A stretch of 51,532 nucleotides of DNA, from assembly GCA_001782165.1 (NCBI GenBank), contig MFNV01000010.1:1-51532 (forward strand). The letters run 5' to 3'. This DNA is from Candidatus Levybacteria bacterium RIFCSPHIGHO2_01_FULL_41_15 (GTDB taxonomy: Bacteria; Patescibacteriota; Microgenomatia; Levybacterales; UBA12049). This document shows positions 27,622-37,591 of this stretch, in pieces (position 1 is the stretch's first letter; every line of letters starts with the position of its first letter). The notes under the pieces were generated by a model. That model did not search any database, was not told the origin of the DNA, and was given only the letters and a program-made list of their open reading frames with translations. The translations under genes and the position numbers were made by a program.

Positions 27622-29994
27622 TTACTTTTTCTCGATGGTTTTGAGGGCTTCTTTTGCCTGGGCATCGGAAGATGAGATTTTATCTAAAATATAATTCATT
27701 TGATCTATTGATTTTTTAAGAAATTCTTTGTCGACAATATTCCCATTTTTGCCCTGCGCTTTTTGGTTATAAAAAAGCCCTAGGGCATATCGTGCGTCTC
27801 TGTAATCGGGTTTCATCCAGACTGTTCTCTCAAGCGCGGCGATGGCGCTGTCTATATTTCCGCTTTGTCCCTCAATAACGCCTAGGTTATAATTAATGCT
27901 TGCATCATTTGGAGAAAGGGCTTGTGCCTTTCTTGCCGCATCAAGAGCTTGAGGTAGCATAGAGGGATCAACCTGTGAAAGAGTGTAAAAAATTCTAATT
28001 CTAGTTTTTAAGAAGACAAAATTTTTAGGATACGAAGAGACCAAATTCGTATTTATTGAGATAGCTTCCTGGGAAAGATTTGAAGCAAGCTGGGCAGCTT
28101 GAGTTCCTGTCTGTGCATCTTTTTGGGAAAGAAGCGCAGCCGCATTCGCGGCGTTATTTATAGAATATTCGTCTCTAAAGACCGGCTCGCCCGGCCGAAG
28201 TGCCACAGCCTTTTGAAGATAGGGGAAAGCGTCCTGATAATATCCAACCCGGTCCAGGTTTGCTCCGTAAGCGTACGCCTTATCAGCATTCCAGTAAATT
28301 ATAAGATTGAAGATCAGGTAGAACGAAATTACTATGGTTACCAGAATTCCTGCCCATTGGAAAGGAGAAACCTGAAAATCTCTCAGGCTTTGAGGTTTTA
28401 GTCCCAACGTTTTAGGAATTTCAAAAACTTTTTGGTTGTCTATTAATTTCAAAAGAGAAAGAACAAAGGCGGGGATTAGGAAAAGATAAATATTTACTAT
28501 TACTACGGAAAAACCAAAGAAATTGGTTATTGAAATCGAGATATAAGAGGCAAGAAGACCCAGGACAATTAGGACATTTGACGATTGCCTTTGATCTATT
28601 AGGTTACGTATTGATATATAAAGGAAGTATCCAAGCATCAAAAGATAAGAGGAAAAACCAAGAACTCCCGAAGTCGCAAGGAGGTTTAGGAATTCATTGT
28701 GCGCTTTGTTGTAAAGAAAGTTCCATTCAGAAGTTAGATTGTGGGCCGGAAATTTATATTTATAATAGGCAAAAGCAAAGGTCTCAACTCCGGTTCCGAA
28801 GATCGGATTGTTTTTAAAGGCCTCAATCGCGCCTTTCCATACCAGAAGTCTTATCCTGGATGAATCCGTTCCGCCCAACTCTCCTAAGTGTTGGGGAGCA
28901 GGTTTGTTAACCTCTGTTTTGGCAGGAGGCGGAGGGGGAGAAAATTTTCCCCTTAAGCCATCATATGTCAGGGGTTTAAGAATTCCGAATGGCTGTCCTA
29001 TGAAAAAGGTGATGACAAAAATTATTATTAAAAAAACAGCCGGGATAGAAGACTGTATGCTTTTCCTTTGTAAATATAGGAAGGAAAGAAAGAGAAAGGC
29101 AAGAGTGATCCAAACAGCAAGAATTCCTGACCGAGATCTGGTATACAAAAGATCAATATAAAACAATATAAAAGATAAAAAATAAAAGGTAAAAATGGGT
29201 TTAACTTTTGATGGAACCGCGAATTTGTATTTTAAAATCCGAATTTGTTTGTTCAGATGGTCTTTTATTGAGATGACAAACATCGTAAGTGAGATCGGAA
29301 TAAGTATTGCAAGATAGGCAGAGAGCCAGTCGGGTTGTCCTAGGGTTGAGAAGATTCGAACTCTCGGCTGAAAATCTGCGGCCCAGCAGGAGACATCAAG
29401 ATTTCCGCGGAAAAGAAAACAGGTAGGATCATAGCCAAAGTGAGACGGAAGTCCCCAGAGCGAGACAATAAATCCGGTGATGAGACTGATATTTAAAACA
29501 CGTTTTACGGTGTGGGTGGCGGTATGACTGCTCGTATTGGTATCGTTTTCGTTTCTGTCGTACGTTTGACTACGACCCTTTACCATACCGGTTGCGAAAC
29601 CCTTTACCGATTGACCAAGCTGGGTGAAATTGTTGACAAATGCGTAATAGAGAAAAATATAAAGGATGGTTGAAAGAAGCCCGCCGTTGAAACGGGTGTA
29701 ATAGCCCCAAATCGAAACATGCCTGTCCCATGAGAAAATTGTCGATAGGATTTGAGAGGCAAAAAAAAGTAAAATCGGAATATCAAGGGGCGTTTTCTGA
29801 ATTTTAATTTGCCCCTCAAGAATAGATTTTATAGCCCACGAGGCAGCAATTACTATCCCAAGTCCGAAAGCCACCCACATTTTATTGAATTCAAAAAGCT
29901 CTGATGTGTCTCCGACTACTACAAGAGGGACAAGAAGGAAGAGAGCGTAGAAAGAAAACTCAATAATGCGACTGCAAATGTTGATTAACTTCAT
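27622..29994 (-). CDS. O-antigen ligase (Wzy/WaaL-like) membrane protein with C-terminal TPR repeats
   Basis: Multiple TM segments; GTGVETFAFAYYKYKFPAHNLTSEWNFLYNKAHNEFLNLLATSGVLG; TPR-like C-terminus. Confidence 0.85.
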   Translation of the reverse strand: MKLINICSRIIEFSFYALFLLVPLVVVGDTSELFEFNKMWVAFGLGIVIAASWAIKSILEGQIKIQKTPLDIPILLFFASQILSTIFSWDRHVSIWGYYTRFNGGLLSTILYIFLYYAFVNNFTQLGQSVKGFATGMVKGRSQTYDRNENDTNTSSHTATHTVKRVLNISLITGFIVSLWGLPSHFGYDPTCFLFRGNLDVSCWAADFQPRVRIFSTLGQPDWLSAYLAILIPISLTMFVISIKDHLNKQIRILKYKFAVPSKVKPIFTFYFLSFILFYIDLLYTRSRSGILAVWITLAFLFLSFLYLQRKSIQSSIPAVFLIIIFVITFFIGQPFGILKPLTYDGLRGKFSPPPPPAKTEVNKPAPQHLGELGGTDSSRIRLLVWKGAIEAFKNNPIFGTGVETFAFAYYKYKFPAHNLTSEWNFLYNKAHNEFLNLLATSGVLGFSSYLLMLGYFLYISIRNLIDQRQSSNVLIVLGLLASYISISITNFFGFSVVIVNIYLFLIPAFVLSLLKLIDNQKVFEIPKTLGLKPQSLRDFQVSPFQWAGILVTIVISFYLIFNLIIYWNADKAYAYGANLDRVGYYQDAFPYLQKAVALRPGEPVFRDEYSINNAANAAALLSQKDAQTGTQAAQLASNLSQEAISINTNLVSSYPKNFVFLKTRIRIFYTLSQVDPSMLPQALDAARKAQALSPNDASINYNLGVIEGQSGNIDSAIAALERTVWMKPDYRDARYALGLFYNQKAQGKNGNIVDKEFLKKSIDQMNYILDKISSSDAQAKEALKTIEKK

Positions 29995-30212
29995 TTTATG
30001 ATTTTAATAAATTCTAAGCTCAAAATCTCAAATTCCAAATAATATCTAAATTCAAATTTCTAAATTCAAAAACATTTTTTAGTGCTTGGGATTTATTTGT
30101 AATTTGTTATTTTGAATTTGTAATTTCTTTAGATTAGCATATCGGAAATCTTTGGGCAAGACCTGCCTTGCTCGCCTCGCTGCGAAGCGGGGCGGCATGC
30201 AGGGAGGAGTTT

Positions 30213-30470
30213 CTATTTATAAATCGAATGGGTTCCGACCGAATGAAACCATATAATGTCTTTCTCTGCAAATTCGAAAATAATTCTATGCTGATAATCT
30301 ATAGAAAATGAATAGTAATCTTTTAGTTTTCCCGTAAGCTTATGTGTTTTAAGTCTTGGATCGTGTGGGTTTTTGCGAAAAATTTTTTCTCTCTTCTCGG
30401 CGGCAAGTTTTATTTTAAGAGGTAATCGCTTATATTCCTTAGCAAATTTACTAGAATAGTAGATTTTCAT
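30213..30470 (-). CDS. RelE/YoeB-type toxin
   Basis: KIYYSSKFAKEYKRLPLKIKLAAEKREKIFRKNPHDPRLKTHKLTGKLKDYYSFSIDYQHRIIFEFAEKDIIWFHSVGTHSIY. Confidence 0.85.
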   Translation of the reverse strand: MKIYYSSKFAKEYKRLPLKIKLAAEKREKIFRKNPHDPRLKTHKLTGKLKDYYSFSIDYQHRIIFEFAEKDIIWFHSVGTHSIYK

Positions 30471-30478
30471 TCACTAAA

Positions 30479-30694
30479 TTAACGAAGAGAGGAAAGGGAT
30501 TTGAGAAGTTTTCCTTTGCCCATCTTAAGTTCTTGTCTGCTTTTTTCAAGTTCTTTTGCCAAATTTCCCTCATGCCAAAGACGGAGTAAATGTCTAAAAA
30601 ATTCACTTTTGCTAGCATATTTACCCTTGGCAACTTCATTTTCTACAATAGAAGTTAGTTGATGCGGTAATGAAATGTTTATAACAGTTCTCAT
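30479..30694 (-). CDS. Ribbon-helix-helix antitoxin
   Basis: MRTVINISLPHQLTSIVENEVAKGKYASKSEFFRHLLR. Confidence 0.82.
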   Translation of the reverse strand: MRTVINISLPHQLTSIVENEVAKGKYASKSEFFRHLLRLWHEGNLAKELEKSRQELKMGKGKLLKSLSSLR

Positions 30695-30712
30695 GTAACA
30701 CATTGTATTACA
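30694..30712. promoter_or_regulatory. Near-palindromic operator overlapping antitoxin start codon
   Basis: TGTAACACA-T-TGTATTACA, 8/9 symmetric. Confidence 0.55.
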
Positions 30713-31019
30713 GGTTTATGTTTTTTGTCAAGTGCACTCTTATACTAGTATATTGGTAAACATGGGGAATAAGAAGTTTTAAAAGCAGAAGATAAAAATA
30801 TCAGACTAAAGAAGTATCGAACGAAAGTTGGGAAGGGCAAGAAGAATAAAGCTATTTGAGGGCATCTTCGAGGTTCAACCTTGATAAGGTTTTTGAAAAG
30901 GTTAATTAACAGATTGGTGAAATTCTGTCTCGTACAGCATTACGCTATAGCGTAGGTTTGTAACAAGAACAAAACACATTTAATATGTTACTACTATATT
31001 TTGAGTCGAATCTCAAAAA

Positions 31020-32474
31020 TCAGGGGCGGGGAGGAAGGCTTTGTACAAAACTTCTCAATTTACCCATATGCTCAGTCTGCTCAACAACCCTTTGTACAGG
31101 AGTTTCCGAGGCAGCGACATTTTCCTGAATGACTTCCTGCACTCTTTCTGCCGTTTGAGGATCTGTCAGATCGAGATCTGATACTTCTCCAAAACCTTTT
31201 TCTTTTTCACCGAAATTAACCCACGAAATACCCCCATCCTTATTTGATACTGTAAAAGTTAATCTGCGTGTTGATCGTCCGTATCCCTCCGATTCGGGCC
31301 TAGAAAAAACAGGGTATGCAATTCTTTTAGAGATAACTTCTTTAAATCCACTTACGTCTCTGGGTCTTATTTCTTTTACTCCATCTCTTGTAAAGACAAG
31401 GAATCTTGATGCTTCCACTTCCCCTTCGAGGCTATAAGATTGGGGAAGGACAATAGCTCTTGTATCATCTGTTAATGCGCCATGCTTACTTTCTGATCCA
31501 AAAACTGCACCGATTCTTCGTTTCTCAAGATCATTCAAAAGCTTTAATCCCATTTCCAGTAATCCGTTATTTGCTTCCTCCAGAGTTTTTGGTTCTGACG
31601 ATTGAGTTTGGTCGCCTACGTCCATGGTTATCTCAGAAACTTCCGAAGGCAAACCTGTTTGATTATTAACATCATCCGATGGGGGAGCTACTCCGAGATC
31701 TTCCGGTTTTGGTACTTGTTCTTCTGCTTGCATAGCTACTTTTAATGTGTCAGAATTTTCCTCTCTTGTCAAGCCCAAATTTGAGTCTTGGCCGCCGTAT
31801 AATTGCTCGTCCTGTGCGTCTTGGATACTTGCTTTAATAACTTCGCCGACCAAATTGATATCAGGAGCTGCTTCTTCAACTTTTACTGTGTGGCCTTTTT
31901 CTCCCAGACGTATGAAACGCCCGTCATAGCCTGCATTTTGGGAAAATTTATCCGGGTTTCTTACGGCAGAAGCAATTGCATCTGTCATAATACTTGTGCC
32001 ATCATCTCTTAGAACTCTCGGTCCGTCTACTGTCAGCACAATCCATTCAACTTCACCGCTTCCATAGGATCCTTTTCCGGGAATGATATTTCTGTGTCTT
32101 AAGATCAAAGCTCTTAAGTCTTGTCCTGTTTCTCTGTTTTTTTGCCCAAATTTTGCAATTCCTGAAACACCTCCTAAGTCATCCAGGACGGATGACCAAT
32201 TCTGTTTTTCCGGAGGAGTTTGAGTTTGCGACTCTGTAAAAAGAGAACGAACTTGATCAAACTCCGAGAGAGGGCTTGTTATTTCTTCTGGTTTATCAGC
32301 AATATCTTCTTTGACTCCAATGGTTGCCTCCTGAAAAATCTTATCACCTTTATTACCTTTAAGTCTTGATGCTAAAGCCCTGAAAGGATTTGGAATCTTA
32401 ATTCTTGGTTTCTGCGGAACTGCAACTGCTTCTGCTGTTTGCGCAAATTCTGCCATACAGCTTAAATATCCCAC
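31020..32474 (-). CDS. Hypothetical protein
   Basis: Long ORF; start probably MAEFAQ at 32456. Confidence 0.6.
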   Translation of the reverse strand: MGYLSCMAEFAQTAEAVAVPQKPRIKIPNPFRALASRLKGNKGDKIFQEATIGVKEDIADKPEEITSPLSEFDQVRSLFTESQTQTPPEKQNWSSVLDDLGGVSGIAKFGQKNRETGQDLRALILRHRNIIPGKGSYGSGEVEWIVLTVDGPRVLRDDGTSIMTDAIASAVRNPDKFSQNAGYDGRFIRLGEKGHTVKVEEAAPDINLVGEVIKASIQDAQDEQLYGGQDSNLGLTREENSDTLKVAMQAEEQVPKPEDLGVAPPSDDVNNQTGLPSEVSEITMDVGDQTQSSEPKTLEEANNGLLEMGLKLLNDLEKRRIGAVFGSESKHGALTDDTRAIVLPQSYSLEGEVEASRFLVFTRDGVKEIRPRDVSGFKEVISKRIAYPVFSRPESEGYGRSTRRLTFTVSNKDGGISWVNFGEKEKGFGEVSDLDLTDPQTAERVQEVIQENVAASETPVQRVVEQTEHMGKLRSFVQSLPPRP

Positions 32475-32649
32475 ATAGAAAAATCTTTTTCAAGATGCTA
32501 TTATAAATTAACCTAATTTATAAAAATTACAAATTCAAAATTACAAATTTCAAATAATATTTAAATTCAAAACAGTTTTTGGATATTGAAATTTATAAAA
32601 TTGTAATTTATTTAGGATTTGATGCTTTGAATTTGTGATTTGAATATTT

Positions 32650-33786
32650 ATGTTTGATAAACTTTTCAGTCTTTTTTCATACGATATTGGGATAGATTTG
32701 GGTACTGCAAATACTCTTGTCTTTGTTAAGGGTAAGGGAATTGTTATAAGAGAGCCTTCGGTTGTTGCGATACATAAGAAGACAAAAAAAATAATATCGA
32801 TCGGGACAGAAGCCAAAAAAATGCTGGGTAAAACCCCTGCGACAATTCTGATAGTAAAACCTCTTCGGGGAGGAGTAATTGCCGACTTTGATGCTACAGC
32901 AAAAATGATATCATACTATATCCAATCAGTACATCAGGTTGGAAATATTCTGCCTGCCGCGTGGTCCAAGCCCAAGGTAGTAATAGGTATCCCCTCGGCT
33001 GTAACAGAAGTTCAAAGACGAGCGGTTTGGGAGGCGGCACTGTCTGCCGGCGCAAGGGAAGCGTTCCTTATCGAGGAACCTATGGCAGCGGCAATCGGGG
33101 AGGAGATTTCGGTTTTTTCTCCAACTGGATCAATGATAGTGGATATTGGAGGAGGGACGACCGAGATTGCTGTAATATCTCTTGGGGGAATTGTGTTGAG
33201 TAAATCTTTTCTTGCCGCAGGGGATGAGATGGACCGGGCAATATCGCACTATATAAGGCTAAGACACGGTTTGCTTTTGGGTGAAAAAACAACCGAGGAG
33301 GTAAAACTTAAGATCGGAAGCGCATCAGAGAGTAAATTCAAAATTCAAAAGGCAAAAATCAAAAGCGAAAATGAGAAAAACGAAGATGAAAGTCACGGCG
33401 AGAAGTTTAATCCTGTGCAACTTAGAGAGAAGGTTGCGGTTGTGAGAGGGAGAGATATAGAGACTGGATTTCCCAAGAGTCTTAAGGTTACAGAGGTTGA
33501 GGTAAGAGAAGCTCTTGCCCCGGTCGTCTCAGAGATTATAGAAGGGATTTCCGATGCTTTGGAAGATGCACCCCCTGAGCTTGTCTCGGATATACTCGAG
33601 CATGGGATACTCTTAACAGGAGGAGGATCACTTCTTCCGGGGATAGAAGATATTATAGCTGAGAGGACCCGTATTCCTGTTATAAAGTCAGAAGACCCTC
33701 TTACCAGTGTGGTGAAGGGTACCGGGAAAGTGCTTGAAGACGAATCGCTTCTTGAAAGAGTCAAAGTCATCGGCGGCCTGAAATAA
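32650..33786 (+). CDS. mreB: Rod shape-determining protein MreB (with internal insertion)
   Basis: YDIGIDLGTANTLVFVKGKGIVIREPSVVAI...IVDIGGGTTEIAVISLGGIV...LLTGGGSLLPGIEDII. Confidence 0.96.
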   Translation: MFDKLFSLFSYDIGIDLGTANTLVFVKGKGIVIREPSVVAIHKKTKKIISIGTEAKKMLGKTPATILIVKPLRGGVIADFDATAKMISYYIQSVHQVGNILPAAWSKPKVVIGIPSAVTEVQRRAVWEAALSAGAREAFLIEEPMAAAIGEEISVFSPTGSMIVDIGGGTTEIAVISLGGIVLSKSFLAAGDEMDRAISHYIRLRHGLLLGEKTTEEVKLKIGSASESKFKIQKAKIKSENEKNEDESHGEKFNPVQLREKVAVVRGRDIETGFPKSLKVTEVEVREALAPVVSEIIEGISDALEDAPPELVSDILEHGILLTGGGSLLPGIEDIIAERTRIPVIKSEDPLTSVVKGTGKVLEDESLLERVKVIGGLK

Positions 33787-34018
33787 TTCAGAATCTAGAA
33801 TTCAGAATTAAGAATTACGAATAGTAAGCTTCGAATTAACACCAAGAGCTGAAGTTAGCAATTAGCTATTAGCACTGATAATTAAGGTATTTATTAATGG
33901 CTGTTTGTACTAGCAAATACTAACGGTGTCTACTAATAATTAGCAGTTGATACAAGTGTCTGCTTTCGTGGGTTTTTTGTGGCTTGTTATCTTTTTCAAA
34001 AGAGACTAAAATCTTTTT

Positions 34019-34819
34019 ATGAAGAAAAAAAGTAATTTTATCCCCGTTTTTATAATTCTTCTCATTCTATCTTTTATAGTATTTTCTTTTTCAAAATCAG
34101 GATTTTTGGAGGGGTCTTTTTCTATCACGGAGAAAATCTTTTCACCCCTAAGAACTTTAAGCTTTGCTCCTTTTGGATTTTTTTCAAAGATATCCAGAGA
34201 TTCTGAGCTTCAAAAGCTGTCGGAGGAGAATAAAGATCTTATTAAAAGACTTGTGGAGCATGAAAGACTCAAAAAAGATAACTTGGCCTTGCGGGATCAG
34301 TTTCAAACCATAAGCCCCAAGAGTACATCTCTTATTCCCGCCAAAATCGTTGGAGCTCCCAGCTTCATCCCCGGGATCTTTGATCCTGTTAGTTTTATTA
34401 TCGACAAAGGAACAAAGGATGGGGTCGGGGAAGGTTTTGCAGTGATTTATAAAGATAATATTGTCGGAAAAGTAATCCAGGCCTCTTTCTATTTTTCAAA
34501 AGTTGACCTTGTCACCAAGCGTTCCTTAAGCCTTACAGTCAGAGATTTAGGAACTTCTGCTATGGGAGTTGTGAAAGGGGAGGGGGGTAGGGAAATGATC
34601 CTGGATAATGTAATTCAATCAGATGAAATAAGGCAAGGAGATATTATTGTCTCAAAGGGAGACCTGAGTTTGGATGGACGTGGGTATCCGCCCGATCTTG
34701 TAGTTGGAAAAGTAATTTCTTTAGAGAAAAATCCAAGCGAACTTTTCAAGAAAGGAAAGGTTTTGAGCCTTTTGGATTTCTCTAGTCTCGAAATGGTCTT
34801 TGTTGTACGCTTAGAATGA
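34019..34819 (+). CDS. mreC: Rod shape-determining protein MreC
   Basis: Position after mreB; PAKIVGAPSFIPGIFDPVSFIIDKGTKDGVGEGFAVI. Confidence 0.9.
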   Translation: MKKKSNFIPVFIILLILSFIVFSFSKSGFLEGSFSITEKIFSPLRTLSFAPFGFFSKISRDSELQKLSEENKDLIKRLVEHERLKKDNLALRDQFQTISPKSTSLIPAKIVGAPSFIPGIFDPVSFIIDKGTKDGVGEGFAVIYKDNIVGKVIQASFYFSKVDLVTKRSLSLTVRDLGTSAMGVVKGEGGREMILDNVIQSDEIRQGDIIVSKGDLSLDGRGYPPDLVVGKVISLEKNPSELFKKGKVLSLLDFSSLEMVFVVRLE

Positions 34820-34820
34820 A

Positions 34821-35255
34821 ATGATTATTTTAATAATACTTGCCTTATTTTTAGTTCTTCAAGTAGCTCTCACGACTATTCCTCTGGTTTTTATTTTCCA
34901 TCTTTTAAGCGCTGTTATCTTAAGAAAGCTCTGGGTTCTTGGGACGGCATTTTTTTCGGGAATTTTTCTTGACATTATGCTTCATAATCCTGTTGGAGGA
35001 ACAAGCATATTTTTTCTTATCTCTCTTATGATTGTTTTTGTTTATGACCGGAAATTCGATATTCAAACTTATCCTTTTGTTTTTGCCGTGACATTTTTGG
35101 GAGATTTTTTAAATTCCCTTCTTTTTGGCTACCAAAATCTCTTTGTACACTCACTATTCTCAGGTCTTATTGCCGTTTTCTTCCTTTTTATTCTTATCAA
35201 ACTTAACAGATTTGATTTGAGCCATAAATTTTCATCTCTTTCTTATGAAGGTTAA
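34821..35255 (+). CDS. mreD: Rod shape-determining protein MreD
   Basis: Hydrophobic ORF between mreC and PBP2; SGIFLDIMLHNPVGGTSIFFLISLMIV. Confidence 0.78.
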   Translation: MIILIILALFLVLQVALTTIPLVFIFHLLSAVILRKLWVLGTAFFSGIFLDIMLHNPVGGTSIFFLISLMIVFVYDRKFDIQTYPFVFAVTFLGDFLNSLLFGYQNLFVHSLFSGLIAVFFLFILIKLNRFDLSHKFSSLSYEG

Positions 35256-37029
35256 GCCCGGAGTTGCATTTCCCGATTTTATAAGTTCCGAAAAACAAAA
35301 AAAGAGAGGAGATTTGTACGAAAAATATCTTAGGACGAGAGAATTTTTTATACCTCTTTTTTTAATTATTATGGTCTTGGGTATTGTTGTTAAGCTTTTT
35401 TCTCTTCAGGTCCTTAAAGGATCGTATTATCAAGATCTTTCTGATACAAACAGAATAAAAACCATTACTATTTATGCCCCGAGAGGAATAATTCTTGACA
35501 GTAAAGGAAATCCTCTTACCTATAATGTTCCGGGATTTAGAGAAAATGTTGCCGGCAAAACGAGAGTTTTAGAAAAAGATGAGGCTCTATCTCTTATAGC
35601 AGGAGGCGAAAAAGATCTTGAAATTGATTCTCTCAGATCGTACCCGTATAAAGATGTTTTTTCCCATGTTTTAGGGTACATCGGGCAAATCTCAGAAGAT
35701 GAGCTTAAAAATCCCAAGTACGAAAGTTACAAAGCAGGCGATCTTATAGGAAAAATGGGAATTGAAGAAGCGTATCAATCTATCCTGAGGGGAATAGACG
35801 GAAAAGAGCTTATTGAAGTGAACAATCTTGGTGAAACAGTAAGAAGGCTGGGACAAACTGATCCAATTCCAGGGGAGGACATAGTTGTCACTCTGGACTT
35901 AAGACTTCAGAAGGTAGCGTTTGAGGCAATGAAAGAAGTCAAAAAAGGAGCTGCGATTGTATCAACTCCAAAAGGAGAAATCTTGGTTTTACTTTCTAAA
36001 CCGTCGTTTGACCCCAACCTTTTTACTTTAGGCAAAAGTTACAAGCCCTTTTCCTCCTCAAGCTATCGAAGTGTCGAAGAGGTTCTGTCCGATACTGTAA
36101 ATCAATCGCTTCTCAACAGGGCAATATCAGGAGTTTATCCGCCCGGCTCAACCTTCAAACTGGTTGTCGCAGCCTCGGGTCTTGAAAATAAAATCATAAA
36201 TCAGAATTTTGAAATTGTGGACACCGGAGTAATAAATGTGGGCGCATTCTCTTTTTCGAACTGGTACTTTACCCAGTATGGGAAAACAGACGGAGAGGTA
36301 AATATTGTGAAAGGAATAAAAAGATCAAACGACGTCTTTTTCTACAAACTTGGGGAAAAAATAGGTGTTGATAAAATCTCAGAAATGGCAGAGCATTTTG
36401 GGCTTGGGAAAAAACTTGGAATAGATCTTTCAGGAGAAGAAGAAGGATTAATCCCAAGCCCATCATGGAAAAAAAGTTACATAGGAGAACCTTGGTATCT
36501 TGGAGACACTTATAATTACAGTATCGGGCAGGGATATATTCTGACAACACCTCTTCAGGTAAATTACTGGACACAGGTTTTCTCAAATGGAGGAGATTTT
36601 TACAGACCTCATCTTATTAAAGGCAGTTTTGCTCCTTCTAAAAAAAATTTAATAGGAACAGAGGCTTTAAATCTTATAAGAGAGGGGATGAGGCAGTCTT
36701 GCTCACCCGGAGGAGTTGCCTGGCCGCTGTTCGAATTTAGAGTTCAGAATTCAAAATTAAGAATTGATGGAAAGAACTTTCTAGAAGTTCCGGAGGCTAC
36801 AACTTCGGCAAACTTTGAAGACTACAGAAAAGTAAGTGTTGCCTGTAAAACCGGGACTGCCCAGCATGGAGGAGAGGGAACTCTTCCTCATGCATGGATT
36901 ACTCTTTTTGCACCTGCCTACGATCCTGAGATAGTAGTTACTGTTCTTGTTGAGGAGTCAGGAGAAGGGTCAAATATCGCAGCACCGATTGCCAAGAAAA
37001 TTCTTGAGGCATACTTTCAGGGAAAATAA
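35245..37029 (+). CDS. mrdA: Penicillin-binding protein 2
   Basis: APRGIILDSKGNPLTYN...YPPGSTFKLVVAASGLE...SNDVFFYKLGEKIG...CKTGTAQHGG. Confidence 0.93.
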   Translation: MKVKPGVAFPDFISSEKQKKRGDLYEKYLRTREFFIPLFLIIMVLGIVVKLFSLQVLKGSYYQDLSDTNRIKTITIYAPRGIILDSKGNPLTYNVPGFRENVAGKTRVLEKDEALSLIAGGEKDLEIDSLRSYPYKDVFSHVLGYIGQISEDELKNPKYESYKAGDLIGKMGIEEAYQSILRGIDGKELIEVNNLGETVRRLGQTDPIPGEDIVVTLDLRLQKVAFEAMKEVKKGAAIVSTPKGEILVLLSKPSFDPNLFTLGKSYKPFSSSSYRSVEEVLSDTVNQSLLNRAISGVYPPGSTFKLVVAASGLENKIINQNFEIVDTGVINVGAFSFSNWYFTQYGKTDGEVNIVKGIKRSNDVFFYKLGEKIGVDKISEMAEHFGLGKKLGIDLSGEEEGLIPSPSWKKSYIGEPWYLGDTYNYSIGQGYILTTPLQVNYWTQVFSNGGDFYRPHLIKGSFAPSKKNLIGTEALNLIREGMRQSCSPGGVAWPLFEFRVQNSKLRIDGKNFLEVPEATTSANFEDYRKVSVACKTGTAQHGGEGTLPHAWITLFAPAYDPEIVVTVLVEESGEGSNIAAPIAKKILEAYFQGK

Positions 37030-37064
37030 TTAACTGTGGGATGATTATTAAAAGCGCCTTATGT

Positions 37065-37517
37065 CTATTTTTGCTGCGCCTCGTATTCTCTTACCACTCT
37101 CGCAAGACGGCTGAGCTGATCTTTTTGATGTAACTTGCCAATCGTTTTCCAAGAAGTAATATCCCTTACGACAGTAAGACTTAAGCCGTTTGGTAGAGTT
37201 GGATCAAAAAACAGATGAGAAACGGACCCGGTTTTCGGATCTATAAAAGGAGTAGCAGGTCCAACAAAAACTAATTCAGAGGTACTCTTTCCATTATCAT
37301 CAGGATGAGATTCTCTACTTAACCTAATTATATCTCCTATTACGACAAAACCCTTTACCGAAGCATTATGGAGGTCATAATTACTGATGCCGTTTTCTCT
37401 CCCTTTCCTAAACCACTTTTTTGCCCAGGGAAAAGTTACCTCTTCAGGCTTACGGGTACATAAAGGTGAGCGGCTGGTTTCAGATAAGCGCCTGCTTAGA
37501 ATTTCCGAAAGTCTCAT
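37065..37517 (-). CDS. Hypothetical protein
   Basis: ORF. Confidence 0.5.
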   Translation of the reverse strand: MRLSEILSRRLSETSRSPLCTRKPEEVTFPWAKKWFRKGRENGISNYDLHNASVKGFVVIGDIIRLSRESHPDDNGKSTSELVFVGPATPFIDPKTGSVSHLFFDPTLPNGLSLTVVRDITSWKTIGKLHQKDQLSRLARVVREYEAQQK

Positions 37518-37591
37518 GTTATGTATTTAAATCTTGAAATAAGTCTAGATAATAGCACTTTACTATTTAATTTTCAACTCCTATTATTAAA

